From Manis javanica (taxonomy: Eukaryota; Chordata; Mammalia; Pholidota; Manidae): 64,000 nucleotides of DNA. The translations under genes were made by a program, and so were the position numbers. Position 1 is the first letter of the stretch. Every line of letters starts with the position of its first letter. The stretch is taken from positions 45,273,629-45,337,628 of the forward strand of contig NC_133165.1 of NCBI RefSeq assembly GCF_040802235.1, in the 5' to 3' direction. The notes below the pieces were generated by a model. The model made no database searches. It was not told where the DNA came from and was given only the letters and a program-made list of their open reading frames with translations. Below are positions 12,601-27,470 of the stretch, one piece after another.

Positions 12601-13692
12601 GGACTCATCTTTGTCAGCCCTGGATTGGGGAGTGAGCACTCAAAATTTGCTTTTTGCCCTTAGGCAATGGGGTCACTATTTGCGATGTGCAGGGACATTA
12701 CTGATGGGAAATGGATCTATGTGAAGGTCATTGTGCCGAGTTTTAAAGGACAGTGATATGGGACAAGCTCACCTCTTTCCTTCTCCGCTTATTGGGCCAT
12801 TTTCGAGCCCGATCTCCAGAGGGTCGTCCAGGCTCCCGATCAGAGCTGTCCCCTGGCTCCCCAGTGGCACCACTGGAGCCCCCCCTCTTCCGCTTCCCAG
12901 AATGCTTCAGCCGATGTTCAAGTCGCTCTGGGGGCTCTAGAGATGCATCCTTCTATGGAGGAGGAGGTGGGACTAAAGTAGATGGAGAAAGGAAACCTCC
13001 CAATCTCTCTAGGGGGTGACCAGACTACCAAAGTGGCTCTCAGGCAGGGTAACCTGGTTGCTCCCTGGAGACTAGCTCTACCTCCTTCCACCCCAGGGTG
13101 GGGCAGAGGCCTGGCCAGAGGAGCCGGTTGCTCTGGTTTGGGGTGCCAGCATTCCCCCCTCAACTCCACCCACTCCAGGCACGGTACCCTTCTCTCTGCC
13201 CCTCTAGAGCCCCCAGAAGTCCCCAGCCCCATCAGGCCCCACCTGCAAGGCCTCGAGGCTGGCGAAGCTGGCGATGGCAAAGCCATCGATCAAGTCTTCC
13301 TCCTCTTCTTCCTCCTCAGGCTCCTCCTCGGCCTCCCTATCGTCTGCGCCCCCCTCCTCCTCATCCTCCTCCTCCCCGCGGCTGCCCGAGCCAGCAGGCC
13401 GCTTCCGAGTTCTGGGTCGCGGGGGCCGAGGCCTGGGACGGGGCCGCCGCCGTCTCGGGCCTCCGGGCCGCTCTCCAGACGAAGCTGACGACCAGGGCCT
13501 GGCAGGAGGCGGCGGCGACGACGAGGAAGAGGAGCCGCGCGGGGCGGCCAAAAGGGCCCGGGGCGCATCGCCGCCGGGACCTCGACGGCGCCGCTGCTCC
13601 CGGTCTCGGTCTCGGCGCGAGCAGCGCCGCCGCCGCCGCTCCCCCTCAGTCGCCCAGCCGGGGCCCGGAGCCGTGGCCGCTGCTGTCTCCAT
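3695..13692 (-). CDS. FBRS: Fibrosin (AUTS2-family nuclear protein), 17 coding exons
   Basis: FBRS is an AUTS2-family protein associated with variant Polycomb complexes in the nucleus. Coding exons (right to left): 13243-13692, 12773-12952, 11862-11891, 10818-10866, 10426-10726, 8793-9094, 8381-8586, 8220-8264, 7899-7994, 7593-7661, 6792-6821, 6351-6422, 5917-6037, 5731-5811, 4717-4800, 4383-4590, 3695-4277. All have GT-AG borders and matching phases, giving 968 residues. Order: basic/acidic low-complexity N-terminus with Ser and Glu tracts (1-150), KR-rich segment (about 170-210), proline-rich region, Ser tract, His/Gln repeat (about 480-495), the conserved family core with EKYPGKMEGLFRHN (about 508-521) and KPGKWCAMHVRVAYMILRHQ (587-606), an 18-Ala tract near 815-835, and a Pro-rich C-terminus ending ARADR. 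The start is the METAAATA Met. The sequence agrees closely with my memory of human fibrosin. Confidence 0.95.
4100..4153 (-). repeat. FBRS: Poly-alanine (GCN)18 tract in FBRS last exon
   Basis: Eighteen consecutive alanine codons, mostly GCC with interspersed GCT and one GCA. They follow a charged KEERKEE segment and precede TAAS. The tract is slightly mixed in codon use, which usually makes it more stable than a pure repeat. Confidence 0.95.
4925..5125. repeat. MIR-type SINE relic in FBRS intron
   Basis: The text from 'ctcacaacaagtcctatgag' through 'gctcagagaggtgaagtgac' is the typical MIR core and tail ('cagagaggttaagtaacttgcc' class). It lies in the intron between the 14th and 15th coding exons. 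Confidence 0.75.
5150..5490. repeat. Probable L2-type LINE relic in FBRS intron
   Basis: C/T-rich, strongly diverged text in the style of L2 3' ends in antisense ('ccttctgccatcaggctcaa'). No exon is visible here. Identification is by general resemblance only. Confidence 0.35.
6545..6645. repeat. MIR relic in FBRS intron
   Basis: Contains 'aggaaactgaggctcagaga' followed by 'cttgcccaaggtc', the most conserved MIR segment. It lies between the FBRS exons at 6351-6422 and 6792-6821. Confidence 0.75.
6822..7592. other. FBRS intron, no exon seen
   Basis: Intron between the 10th and 11th coding exons. It is AT-rich between about 7080 and 7500. No exon, tRNA or recognisable young repeat is visible. 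Confidence 0.5.
8179..8219 (-). repeat. FBRS: GTGA/GCGA tetranucleotide repeat forming the splice donor of FBRS exon 8
   Basis: Immediately after the 45-nt exon 8220-8264 the minus strand reads GTGAGTGAGTGAATGAGTGA and continues into GTGA and GCGA units. The first unit is the 5' splice site, so the donor is part of a short tandem repeat with several GTGAGT copies at 4-nt spacing. Confidence 0.95.
9610..10120. repeat. Cluster of MIR-like relics in FBRS intron
   Basis: 'tgagcacttactgtacacca' near 9642 and 'gaggaaactgaggcccagag' near 10008, with the following 'gttaagtgacttgtc', are typical MIR pieces. The 9885-9950 part ('aaaccattaacaatg', 'gggaaacactgcatt') may be a different old element. Confidence 0.65.
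10867..11861. other. FBRS intron, no exon seen
   Basis: About 1 kb between the 30-nt third coding exon and the fourth coding exon. No open frame or named repeat could be supported. Confidence 0.5.
12130..12520. repeat. L2-type LINE relic in FBRS intron
   Basis: Antisense L2-like text ('ccttcaaggcctgactaaga', 'cttcctgcaagactgtgacc', 'aaagaccatatctaattca') with the usual spacing of an L2 3' end. It is diverged and lies between the second and third coding exons. Confidence 0.55.
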
Positions 13693-13790
13693 GGCGACCG
13701 CCCTCAGCGCCGCATCCGGAGGCGGCGGGGCCCGAAGTGGCCTGTCCGCAGGCCTGGGGTCGCAGGTGCGACGCTGGCGGCTGCACAGGG
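13693..13790 (-). other. FBRS: FBRS 5' UTR part of the first coding exon
   Basis: On the minus strand CCCTCTCGTCCCTGTGCAG forms a strong polypyrimidine tract and AG acceptor ending at 13791, so the ATG-bearing exon probably starts at 13790. If transcription also starts inside this GC-rich area, a longer unspliced leader is possible. Confidence 0.6.
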
Positions 13791-13799
13791 ACGAGAGGG

Positions 13800-14650
13800 C
13801 CACGGCTTCCCCTTTAAAGCAGGATCTACTGGCCCCGAGCTTGCCACAAGGCCAAGGCCCGGGGAGCCGGCGCCGCCCCGGGGCGACAAGCCCCAGAGCC
13901 CCCTCCCCCCGCCCTAGGGGCCGGCAGGCCCGAAACGGTGAAAACGGAGCGGCCGTCCCTTTAAGGCGAGGCTTCAAGTTGTCCAGCCCCTGGCCCCTTT
14001 AAGACGACTCGACCTAGTCCGGCCGGCCTAGAGCGGCAGCCGCCCCCTGCCAGGGGTCGAGACAAGTCTCCCCAAGGAAAAGGAAGGGCCACCCCTTTAA
14101 AAGGGGCCGAAAGCTCGTCCTGAAACGCAGACCTCCCCTTTAAAAGTGTCTCAAGTCCTCCGGCTGAGGCCACCCCTTTAAGAGGTCTAGGGTCGTCCAA
14201 CCAGCAGGCCTCTAAGGGATCGGGAGTTAAGTTTCTAGTCCTCCGCAGGCGGTCACTTCCCCTTTACGCTGAACTTAAAAGGACTTCTTGGGTGGGGGAG
14301 ACGAAGTGGTAAAAAATCCCTGCTCGCTCCAGTTCTCCTAACAGCACAGTTCTCAATTTGTCAGCTTCTGTTCGGCGCGTCCCCTTTAAGGCTGGCGTTG
14401 CAGCCGGCCGAGTTCAGAGGCCACCCCTTTAAGGAGATTTAAAGGGGCCTCCTCCCGGCCCAGATTTTCCAGCCTCCGCCTCCGGTCGCCATGAAAGGAG
14501 GGGGGGGCGGGGCAGCCGGGGGTGGGGGCAGCCCTCCAAAGCCCCGGATGTGAGGCAACGGTGACGGGCAAAGCTTCTCTGTCTGCCGACATAAAAGTCT
14601 CTTCCTGCTTTCCTCCGTCTTTGTCTGACTTGTGCCTTAAAGGATCCGGA
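13800..14650. repeat. Degenerate repeat with CCCTTTAA core, probable FBRS intron 1
   Basis: The core CCCTTTAA(A) or a one-base variant recurs at about 13809, 13957, 13995, 14093, 14136, 14174, 14259 (CCCTTTAC), 14382 and 14426, with inverted copies at about 14100 and 14440 (TTAAAGGGG) and a CCTTAAAGG at 14636. Several copies share a longer upstream part of the form 'aag..cgtcc...gaggccac' before the core, so this looks like an old tandem array with a unit of very roughly 40-75 bp. It lies in a CpG-rich block between the inferred non-coding exon and the coding exon. Confidence 0.8.
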
Positions 14651-14689
14651 ACAGCCTTTGGGCAGCGGGGGAGCTCGAGCGCAGCTCAC

Positions 14690-14845
14690 CTCTTGTCTTC
14701 TTCAGAATCTCGGGCCTCTTCTCTACCAGAACTTCCCTACCCCTCCTCCACCTCCCTCCCTCTTCCTCCTCTGCCTACACCTCCTTCCTCTATTTCCTCC
14801 CACTCTCCCCTCCGCAATCTAAGTCGTTGATAGGTTGAGAAGTGT
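14690..14845 (-). other. FBRS: Inferred non-coding first exon of FBRS
   Basis: The minus strand has a near-perfect donor GACAAGAG|GTGAGC with the exon edge at 14690. Together with the acceptor at 13791 this defines a first intron of about 900 bp. The right end (transcription start) is set only approximately, by the promoter-like sequence beyond 14845. Confidence 0.5.
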
Positions 14846-15320
14846 ACGTCAAGACGGAGGGCGGGGTCAAAGTTCAGGGAGTGGGCAATAGGTAACCGCC
14901 CTCAAGTTTTGGATTGGGTATACGTGAGATTATCCCCGCCCTACGTCAAATCTTGTAATTCGACTGGTCAGAAGTAGGTACTTGGGGCGGTCCCCCAGGT
15001 GATCCCGCCTCTTCCTGCTCTTTGTTCATTGGCTTGCTTTCTGACGGCGTCGAAATGAGGAGAAGGGATCTGGAGCGCCAGAGCTGGGGGCGGTTGGCCG
15101 CTGGGCGGCGCGCGGCCTTGGAAGGTAGCTTTCGACAGCCCGTGACGGCGTCTCTCCTTTTCCGGCGCTTGGCTTATTAGCCCGCAAACTGCCAGGCTAC
15201 TTGCGCACGCGCATGGTGATAACGTCGTCCCGTTGGCAGTTCCGTGGGATCCCTCGCGGCACGAGGTGGGTTGAGCACGCGCGGTGCCTTGGGGGCGCCT
15301 AACCGCGCGGGAAAGAAACT
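14846..15320 (-). promoter_or_regulatory. FBRS: Probable FBRS promoter, GC-rich with CRE-half and CCAAT-type sites
   Basis: Contains TGACG/CGTCA half sites at about 14847, 14943, 15039 and 15142, and CCAAT-type sites on either strand at about 14912 (ATTGG) and 15028 (CATTGGCT). CpGs are frequent up to about 15320. No TATA box is evident. Motif matches alone do not prove use. Confidence 0.5.
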
Positions 15321-16099
15321 GCGTTGTTATCGCTCCTTTCAGTGGGAGTGGGCTGGCCTGTCGTCTGCGTGTTAACAAGAAAAAAAACACCTTGCATTTG
15401 TGTACTAGGCACATTCTCACATACTAATTCATTTGGGAATAAGAATTATTTCAGCAAGGTTACAGAGGGGGAGGGGAATAAACACACAAGCATTTAGTTT
15501 CCTAACCAGTATTTGAACTGAAGAAGCCTAGTTCCAGTCTGTGCTCTTAGCTGCTCCCTTCAATGAAAGTTGGCACGTCTGGCCTTTGGTTGCCTGGATT
15601 GCCATTTTAATGTGGACATTTCACCGACACACTCAGCTTGCTTTCTTATGTAAAAAATGGATATAATTCCCTCTCACAGGGATGTGTGCAAGTCAAGTAC
15701 CTGTGACAGGTTGTTTTAGGTTCTCAATTGCAGCTGATTATTCTTAGCTCCCAAATCAGCAGTAGTAGTTCCTGGCCTGCAAGTTAGGAGGAATTCAGGT
15801 CCATCTTGATCAGGCCCTTGGTCCACTCTGGGGCTTTCAGTCTCCTCCTTAATGTAAGTCATTTAGACAACCCTGACCAGGGTCCAGGAACACAGTATCT
15901 TCTGGAGCAGATTCTGAAGAATCCCTCCACACAGCAAAATTCTCAAATCAGTAGTATCTCTAATGACCATTCCCGACCCCCCTCCTGTATTCAACCCTCA
16001 TGACCTTCCCTGGCACCTCCCCAACTTCCAGTCTTCAGGGGCCAAAGTAGAAACATCAACCAGCACTGTCAACCAATCTCAAACTCAGACATACAAGAG
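15321..16099. other. Intergenic between FBRS and PRR14, MIR relic
   Basis: Gap between the FBRS promoter and the PRR14 3' end. The 15395-15570 part ('cttgcatttgtgtactagg', 'ttacagagggggagggga') looks like a MIR relic. No gene is seen. Confidence 0.5.
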
Positions 16100-16205
16100 A
16101 ATCAAGCATATGAAAACTTTACTAGAAATACAGAGAAAAAAATGTAACTGCTCCAAGAGGCTACCCCTCCCTCCAGGATGAGGATGGACAAATAAGCTGG
16201 AGTTC
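16100..16205 (-). other. PRR14: PRR14 3' UTR (short)
   Basis: A short 3' UTR follows the stop codon. AGTAAA at about 16117-16122 on the minus strand is a plausible variant poly(A) signal, so cleavage is probably near 16100. Confidence 0.45.
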
Positions 16206-20190
<3,985 letters not shown>

Positions 20191-20939
20191 CTGGGGTAGG
20201 AGGAGAGCAGGGGAGCGGGAAGTGAGGGCCAGTCCCTCCCCTCGGGCTCTGCCCGTCATGGTCCGCCTAAGGCTCTTGGTAGCCCACAGACCGGAACCCT
20301 GGGGCGCGGAAGGACGCCCCCAACTGGCCGCCCGGAGCGGGTGTCTTCCCGCTGCCGCCGTGGCAATCAGAGGATCACTCGTGCCCTGCCTGGGATTTGC
20401 CGCGAGAACCCAGCGGACCCAGTTCTCCCATAGCTGGAGCTTCCTGGGGCCTTTATCCCTGCAGATTGCGCCCTGAGATCCCCTGGGATCCCGGTCCTGG
20501 GAGGCTGAGTTTCCGCCGGATCCCTCTGCGACCCTCATCCACTCCCAGAGTGGCCAAGGACTCCGAAGCCGAAGTACCACACACCAACGGTCCCACCTCC
20601 CATCAGATCCCCTGGACTGGAACCCTGCGGAAAGAATCCTACAGCGCGGTTTTTCCAATCAGACGCTACAAGAGGATTATCCTCTCCCCGTGCGCTTCAG
20701 CTCTACAAAGCTCCACTCAGACAGGGGCGGCCTAAGCTTATGCACCACGAACTCAGTCCGGATCCCCGGGGATCCACTGTCAAGCAGATACCCCCTTCAC
20801 TCCAATCCCGGGAGGTCCCGCCCACAGACCCCCCTCCCTCCGCCCTCCCGGATCCCCGCCCAACGCTCTCCCCAGCCCGGGACCAGATGGTTCAAACGTT
20901 TCCTTCCTTCCCTCCTCCCGCCCTCTCTCCTGCCGTTCG

Positions 20940-21260
20940 GTACCCTCCCCCGCGCGCCGCTCACCGTCGCCTCCCGTGGATCCCGGGTCTTCGATGGCTC
21001 CCACCTCCAGCTCCTTTAAAACTAGCCTTATCTCTCACTACCCAACCGCCGAGGGCCTTCTTCTTGGAGCCTTCAGGCACCGCCCAATCGCCGGTCCCCG
21101 TCTTCCGGGGTGGTGAGAAACTAAGTGAAGCCTCCTGGCAGCCATCTTTCCTAGGGGCAAGAAGCCAAATTGGGCAGCGCCGCCATTATAGTTGAGGGCT
21201 AGCGCTATCCAAGATGAACCCAAGTGGACCGGATTGCGTCATCTTCTGAAGGCCGGTCAG
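20940..21260 (-). promoter_or_regulatory. PRR14: PRR14 promoter and first non-coding exon region
   Basis: A donor GGCGACG|GTGAGCG puts the left edge of a non-coding exon at 20965. Upstream on the minus strand is a GC-rich, TATA-less region. At 21174-21184 the minus strand reads ATAATGGCGGCG, a close match to the YY1 motif, with a second AAGATGGC at about 21142. The exact transcription start is not visible. Confidence 0.55.
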
Positions 21261-24200
21261 TGGTCGAAAACTATGCCAAGTTTCTTGAGCTATTGAGGTA
21301 ACTGTAGTGAAGCTAGAGTGTCGCCACGTTTTTTAAGGGCACCTTCCGGTTCTTTCGTTCTTAAACATGAGTGCTAACGAATGTGAAATTCCGTTTCCTA
21401 GAGAGATCCCACTGAGGCCGGTTCCAGTACCTCCTGGGTGCCTCAGCCCAGTTCTCACGTCGCCGAGAAGAGTTTGGGAGGGGGCGGCGGGGACCAGAGA
21501 CTAGGGCTAGTGCCGCCTCCAGCATCGTTGCTTGCTCAGTCCTGGAGAGACTGGGCGGAGCCAAAGTGAGGAGGAGGCTGGGGGCGTTGAGCTTCACTTC
21601 GACTTCACCCAAGTGTCGTGCGCCTCATCCTGGAGGGTTGGCGGTGTTCTGCGGCCTGCCAGAGGGCTCAGTATAGGAGTGTCAAAGAGGGAGGGCAGTA
21701 ACGACCTTGGCATGCTTGTTGAAGTCCGGCCACTTTCTTCTCTATTCCGGGCTCCCACAACCCCTCTTTGAAGAGTGGCCTGCCCCCTTAGTAGTGAGGG
21801 CATTGGAAAGGCTGCGTCATGAATTCTTTACCAGGGGCTAGGCTGTTCGTGGGGAGGACGTGGGCACATACTTATTGCACTGTGAAGGCACCCTCACCGG
21901 CTAACCAAAACCCGTGCCTCCACTAGTTCTCCTTCCCCAGGATTCCCTGAGCTGTTTTCTTGATAGAATAAAAAATCCTGAAGCCTAGAATCTTGGGTCT
22001 GAGATGAAGGTGCAGAGTCATCTACCCAGCCCAGCATAATTCCTTCTTAAAGGAGTGAGTGATAATTAGACACAGAAAGGATAAGGAAGGAGAAGAATTA
22101 GCAAGAGCTGATGTGAAAAGTGAGGACTCCCCAACTCTGTAACCAAGGACTCATCCAGATAGTTCTTCCATGACTACACTGACTGTCTTTGTACTGTGAG
22201 GCCTGCTGGGTCCTCTGGAAATACATAATGAGACTACTGGTGGAAAGCTCTTAGAGCTGGAGATGTCTCTCTTCCCCTATATCAGGACTGGTTGTATGGT
22301 GCCTGAGTTACTGGAGAACAAGGGGGTGGGGAACTGGTATGGTGGTGCTTCCAGCTGTCAGTGCTTGGAGGCCCTCTGGAGGCTCTCACTTTCCTCCTCA
22401 AACACACAGGTGCTTCCCACCAAGAAAAGCTTTCAAGAGCAGAACATGCCTTATCTGAATTTTGCTTCTCTAGGACTGCTGAAGAAGTCAATACCTAGGG
22501 CAAAGGAAGTAGCCTGAAGAAAGGGCCTAGACCTGAGAATCTGGTAGGGAGAGCCTAGCCCTACTAGCCTAACCTGGAGAGCTGGAGTTCATCAAATTGA
22601 AGTCTTTGTCCTCAGCCCAGGCCAGCAAGGCAAGCCCTCATAGTCTCACGGTCTTGCCTCTGCCCTCATTGTGACTACCATTTCAATAACTCCTATCTTA
22701 CCTACTGCCTATGAACAGACTCTAGGGCATGACCAGTGTATGCTGATCAAGTGGCAAGAGGCTCCACAGACTCCAGTGGGGCAGGTGATGTAGTTGGAGA
22801 TTGGTACAACATTCTTCAGAAAACGGCCCTTTGACTCTGGGTCTCTCAACTGCTTAACGGTTCTTGGCGTTAGTGGTCTCATTTGTAAAATGGAAACAAC
22901 AAATGCCATTGTGTCTTTCAAAATAGAAGATCAAGATGAAGTGAGAAGATATATCTGAATGTGTCTGATAAATATGGTAAGCCTCACGCTAACAAAAAGA
23001 GGATGACAAAAACTGCCTCTTCTTTCCTCAGAGTGCCCTATCCCTTTTGGTCCTCAAGCCAGCTCTCTGCTGGCAGTACCTTTCTCTACAGAAGTCTGTA
23101 GCCTGAGCTCCAGATCAGGGAGGGTAGGTTGGGCTGGGTTGTGGCTGAAGGGTGTTGAGATGGGTGGGATGATCAGTTATAGCCCATTGTCAAGAATTGC
23201 CCCCCAGAAATGACAGGAAGCCTTGGGTTTGGGGTTAACCCTAGTTCCCATCGGCCATTCAAGAAAATTTCAGCACCACCTATATGCTGTGCCTTAGGAT
23301 AGGGTGTCTGTCCCTGAGTTTGGAGTTTATATTCCTGTAAAGGAGATTGCCATTGGTTCTGCTGCTTCCCTCAGCTTCAGTCCTCTCCACTCAAAAGTAC
23401 CTGGCTCACACAGGTGTCAGCATATTCCTGCCCAATTTAATGCCACAGGTGAGGAGCTTTCAGGACCCACCTCTGGGTCTCTCCCACTCTGACCAGCTAC
23501 TTTGAGTTGCTAGAATTTTTGTTTACCTGAGAAAGCGGGTCCTGTCTGTGGTCTAACTCCTCTTCCAGTCTAGAGAACCACCTGCCACCAGTTCTATCCT
23601 TGTCTCATTTTTTTTTTCTTTTGAGGAGGGAGGGAATGATGGGCAGGTGTCAAATCTGGAGACACTGAATGGTAAAGTGATAGGGCTTATAGTGAGGTCA
23701 GGAGGGGAAAAGGCTAGGAGGATTACAGGGTCAGGAAGGGTGAAGGGAGCTATTAAGCTTTGAAACAGTAGTATGTCGCTGTACCAGTTATAAATTTATT
23801 ACCTCTCAGCTCTACATTCATTCTTTTTGCCTGCTCTGTGAAAATGGGTCTGGGCCCTTTAAATATATTTTCTTTGCCAACTGGCATCATATTAAGTTCT
23901 GCCAAGAGGCAGCTGGGGAGACATTGCACAGAGAAAGGATTGCATCCTGGTTCCAGTGAGCCCTACTGGCAGGCTCCTACAGTGCACGTGGGTCCCCCGC
24001 CCCCAGCTTCTGTAGTCTGGGCAGCTTCTCCACTGCTAGGCTCTGGCAGCACCCAATGGCCTGCAGCACCTAGTGGCCAGCACCTTCTCCTGGTATGTGC
24101 CTCTGGTGAGTCACCTTCCCATGAACAGTTTTCTCTGGCACCCTAAAGGGAGATGGCCAGCAAATTCCACCAGAGTAGCACCCCAGCAACGCTTGTGCTC

Positions 24201-24350
24201 TCTCCAGAAATTTCTGGATTTCAGTCCCAGGGAGGCCCAGGTAGAGGCTCTTTTTGGATGCTGTTTCTCCAGCTGAGGTATTGTGGCTGCTCCTTATATC
24301 TGCTATTCCTGACTTCCTTAGAATTCTTTTTACTTCTTACTATCTTTTAT
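21261..24350. other. Intergenic, old unclassified repeats
   Basis: About 3 kb without a supported gene. The 23800-24260 part ('ctctacattcattctttttg', 'ttgccaactggcatcatatt') has the look of an old interspersed repeat that I cannot name. There is a T-run at 23610-23620. Confidence 0.5.
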
Positions 24351-24353
24351 TTT

Positions 24354-27300
24354 GTGTTTTTTTTGTATCATTAATGTACAGTTACACGAGGAACATTATG
24401 TTTACTACACTCCCCCATCAGCAAGTCCCCCCCACATACCCCATTACAGTCACTGTCCATCAGCATAGTAAGATGTTGTGAAATCACTACTGGTCTTCTC
24501 TGTGTTGTACAGCCCTCCCCGTGCCACCCCACACATTATACATACTAATCATAATGCCCCCTTTCTTTTTCCACCACCCTTATACCTCCCTTCCCACCCA
24601 AGCTCCCCAGTCCCTTTCCCTTTGGTAACTGTTAGTCCATTCTTGAGTTCTGTAAGTCCGCTGCTGTTTTGCTCCTTCAGTTTTTTCTTTGTTCTTATAC
24701 TCCACAGATGAGTGAAATCATTTGATACTTGTGTTTCTCCGCCTGGCTTATTTCACTGAGCATAATACCCTCTTGCTCCAGCCATGTTGTTGCAAATGGT
24801 AGGATTTGTTTTCTTCTGATGGCTGAATAATACTCCATTGTATATATGTACCACATCTTCTTTATCCATTCATCTATTGATGGACACTTAGGTTGCTTCC
24901 ATATCTTGACTATTGTAAACAGTGCAGCGATAAACATAGGGGTGCATCTGTCTTGTTCAAACTGGAGTGCTGCATTCTTAGGGTAAATTCCTAGAAGTCG
25001 AATTCCTGGGTCAAATGGTATTTCTATTTTGAGCATTCTGAGGAACCTCCATACTGCTTTCCACAATGGTTGAACTAGTTTACATTCCCACCAGCAGTGT
25101 AGGAGGGTTCCCCTTTCTCCACAACCTCACAAACATTTGTTGTTGTTTGTCTTTTCGATGATGGCGATCCTTACTGGTGTGAGGTGATATCTCATTGTGG
25201 TTTTAATTTGCATTTCTCTGATGATTAGCGATGTGGAGCATCTTTTCATGTGCCTGTTGGCCATCCGGATTTCTTCTTTAGAGAACTATTTATTCAGCTC
25301 CTCTGCCCATTTTTTAATTGGATTATTTACTTTTTGTTTGTTGAGGCATGTGAGCTCTTTATATATTTTGGATGTCAATCCTTTATTGGATCTGTCATTT
25401 ATGAATATGTTCTCCCATACTGTAGGATACCTTTTTGTTCTATTGATGGTGTCCTTTGCTGTATAGAAGCTTTTTAGCTTGATATAGTCCCACTTGTTCA
25501 TTTTTGCTTTTGTTTCCCTTGCCCGGGGAGATATGTTCATGAAGAAGTCATTCATGTTTATGTCCATGAGATTTTTGCCTCTGTTTTTTTCTAAGAGTTT
25601 TATGGTTTCATGACTTACATTCAGGTCTTTGATCCATTTGGAGTTTACTTTTGTGTATGGGGTTAGACAGTGATCCAGTTTCATTCTCTTACATGTAGCT
25701 ATCCAGTTTTGCCAGCACCATCTGTTGAAGAGACTGTCATTTCCCCCATTGTATGTCCATGGCTCCTTTATCAAATATTAATTGGCCGTATATGTTTGGG
25801 TTAATGTCTGGAGTCTCTATTCTGTTCCACTGGTCTGTGGCTCTATTCTTGTGCCAGTACCAAATTGTCTTGATTACTGTGGCTTTGTAGTAGAGCTTGA
25901 AGTTGGGGAGGCAAGATCCCCCCCACACTTTATTCTTCCTTCTCAGGATTGCGTTGGCTATTCAGGGTCTTTGACGGTTCCATATGAACTTTTTAACTAT
26001 TTGTTCTAGTTCATTGAAGAATGCTGTTGGTAATTTGATAGGGATTGCATCGAATCTGTATATTGCTTTGGGCAGGATGGCCATTTTGATGACACTAATT
26101 CTTCCTAGCCAGGAGCATGGGATGAGTTTCCATTTGTTAGTGTCCTCTTTAATTTCTCTTAAGAGTGTCTTGTAGTTTTCAGGGTATAGGTTTTTCACTT
26201 CCTTGGTTAGGTTTATTCCTAGGTATTTTATTCTTTTTGATGCTATTGTGAATGGAATTGTTTTCCTGATTTCTCTTTCTATTAGTTCATTGTTAGTGTA
26301 TAGGAAAGCTACAGATTTCTGTGTGTTAATTTTGTATCCTGCAACTTTGCTGAATTCCGATATTAGTTCTAGTAGTTTTGCACTGGATTCTTTAGGGTTT
26401 TTTATGTACAATATCATGTCATCTGCAAATAGTGACAGTTTGACTTCTTCTTTACCAATCTGGATTCCTTGTATTTCTTTGTTTTGTCTGATTGCCATGG
26501 CTAGGACCTCCAGTACCACGTTGAATAACAGTGGGGAGAGTGGGCATCCCTGTCTTGTTCCTGATCTCAGAGGAAAAGCTTTCAGCCTCTCGCTGTTCAG
26601 TATGATGTTAGCTATGGATTTATCATATATAGCCTTTATTATGTTGAGGTACTTGCCCTTTGTGCCCATTTTGTTGAGTTTTTATCATGAATGGATGTTG
26701 AATTTTGTCGAATGCTTTTTCAGCATCTATGGAGATGATCATGTGGTTTTTGTCCTTCTTTTTGTTGATGTGGTGGATGATGTTGATGGATTTTCGAATG
26801 TTGTACCATCTTTGTATCCCTGGGATGAATCCCACTTGGTCATGGTGTATGATCCTCTTGATGTATTTTTGAATTCGGTTTGCTAATATTTTGTTGAGTA
26901 TTTTTGCATCTACGTTCATCAGGGATATTGGTCTGTAGTTTTCTTTTTTGGTGGGGTCTTTGCCTGGTTTTGTTATTAGGGTGATGTTGGCTTCATAGAA
27001 TGAGTTTGGGAGTATTCCCTCCTCTTCTATTTTTTGGAAAACTTTAAGGAGAATGGGTGTTATGTCTTCTCTGTGTGTCTGATAAAATTCCGAGGTAAAT
27101 CCATCTGGCCCGGGGGTTTTGTTCTTGGGTAGTTTTTTTATTACCGCTTCAATTCTGTTGCTGGTAATTAGTCTGTTGAGATTTTCTGTTTCTTTCTGGG
27201 TCAGTCTTGGGAGGTTGTATTTTTCTAAGAAGTTGTCCATTTCTCCTTGGTTTTCCAGCTTGTTAGCATATAGATTTTCATAGTATTCTCTAATAATTCT

Positions 27301-27470
27301 TTGTATTTCTGTGGTGTCTGTCGTGACTTTTCCTTTCTCGTTTCTGATTCTGTTGATGTGTGTTGACTCTCTTTTTCTCTTAATAAGTCTGGCTAGAGGC
27401 TTATCTATTTTGTTTATTTTCTCGAAGAACCAGCTCTTGGTTTCATTGATTTTTTTCTATTGTTTTATTC
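24354..27470 (-). mobile_element. 5'-truncated LINE-1 on the minus strand
   Basis: The T-run at about 24357-24364 is the reverse of the poly(A) tail, and the 3' UTR follows to about 24700. ORF2 then reads on the minus strand: the C-terminus at 24700-25770, a long RT part at 25962-26669 with FADDMILY, and more RT at 26623-27240 with NYRPISLMN and DAEKAFDK. The two RT parts overlap in different frames, so there is a frameshift near 26650. The copy ends near 27470, so ORF1 and the endonuclease are missing. Long open frames make it much younger than the L1 at 1-1357. Confidence 0.93.

Noticed and set aside
12982-14002. Several long plus-strand frames over FBRS exon 1
   Set aside because: They are antisense shadows of a GC-rich, codon-biased exon; the minus-strand frame matches FBRS with correct splice sites.
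21361-21803. Divergent gene right of the PRR14 promoter
   Set aside because: Short overlapping frames on both strands in GC-rich promoter DNA, with no splice pattern or recognisable product.
26203-26886. 227-codon plus-strand frame
   Set aside because: It is antisense to the L1 ORF2 reverse transcriptase region on the minus strand.
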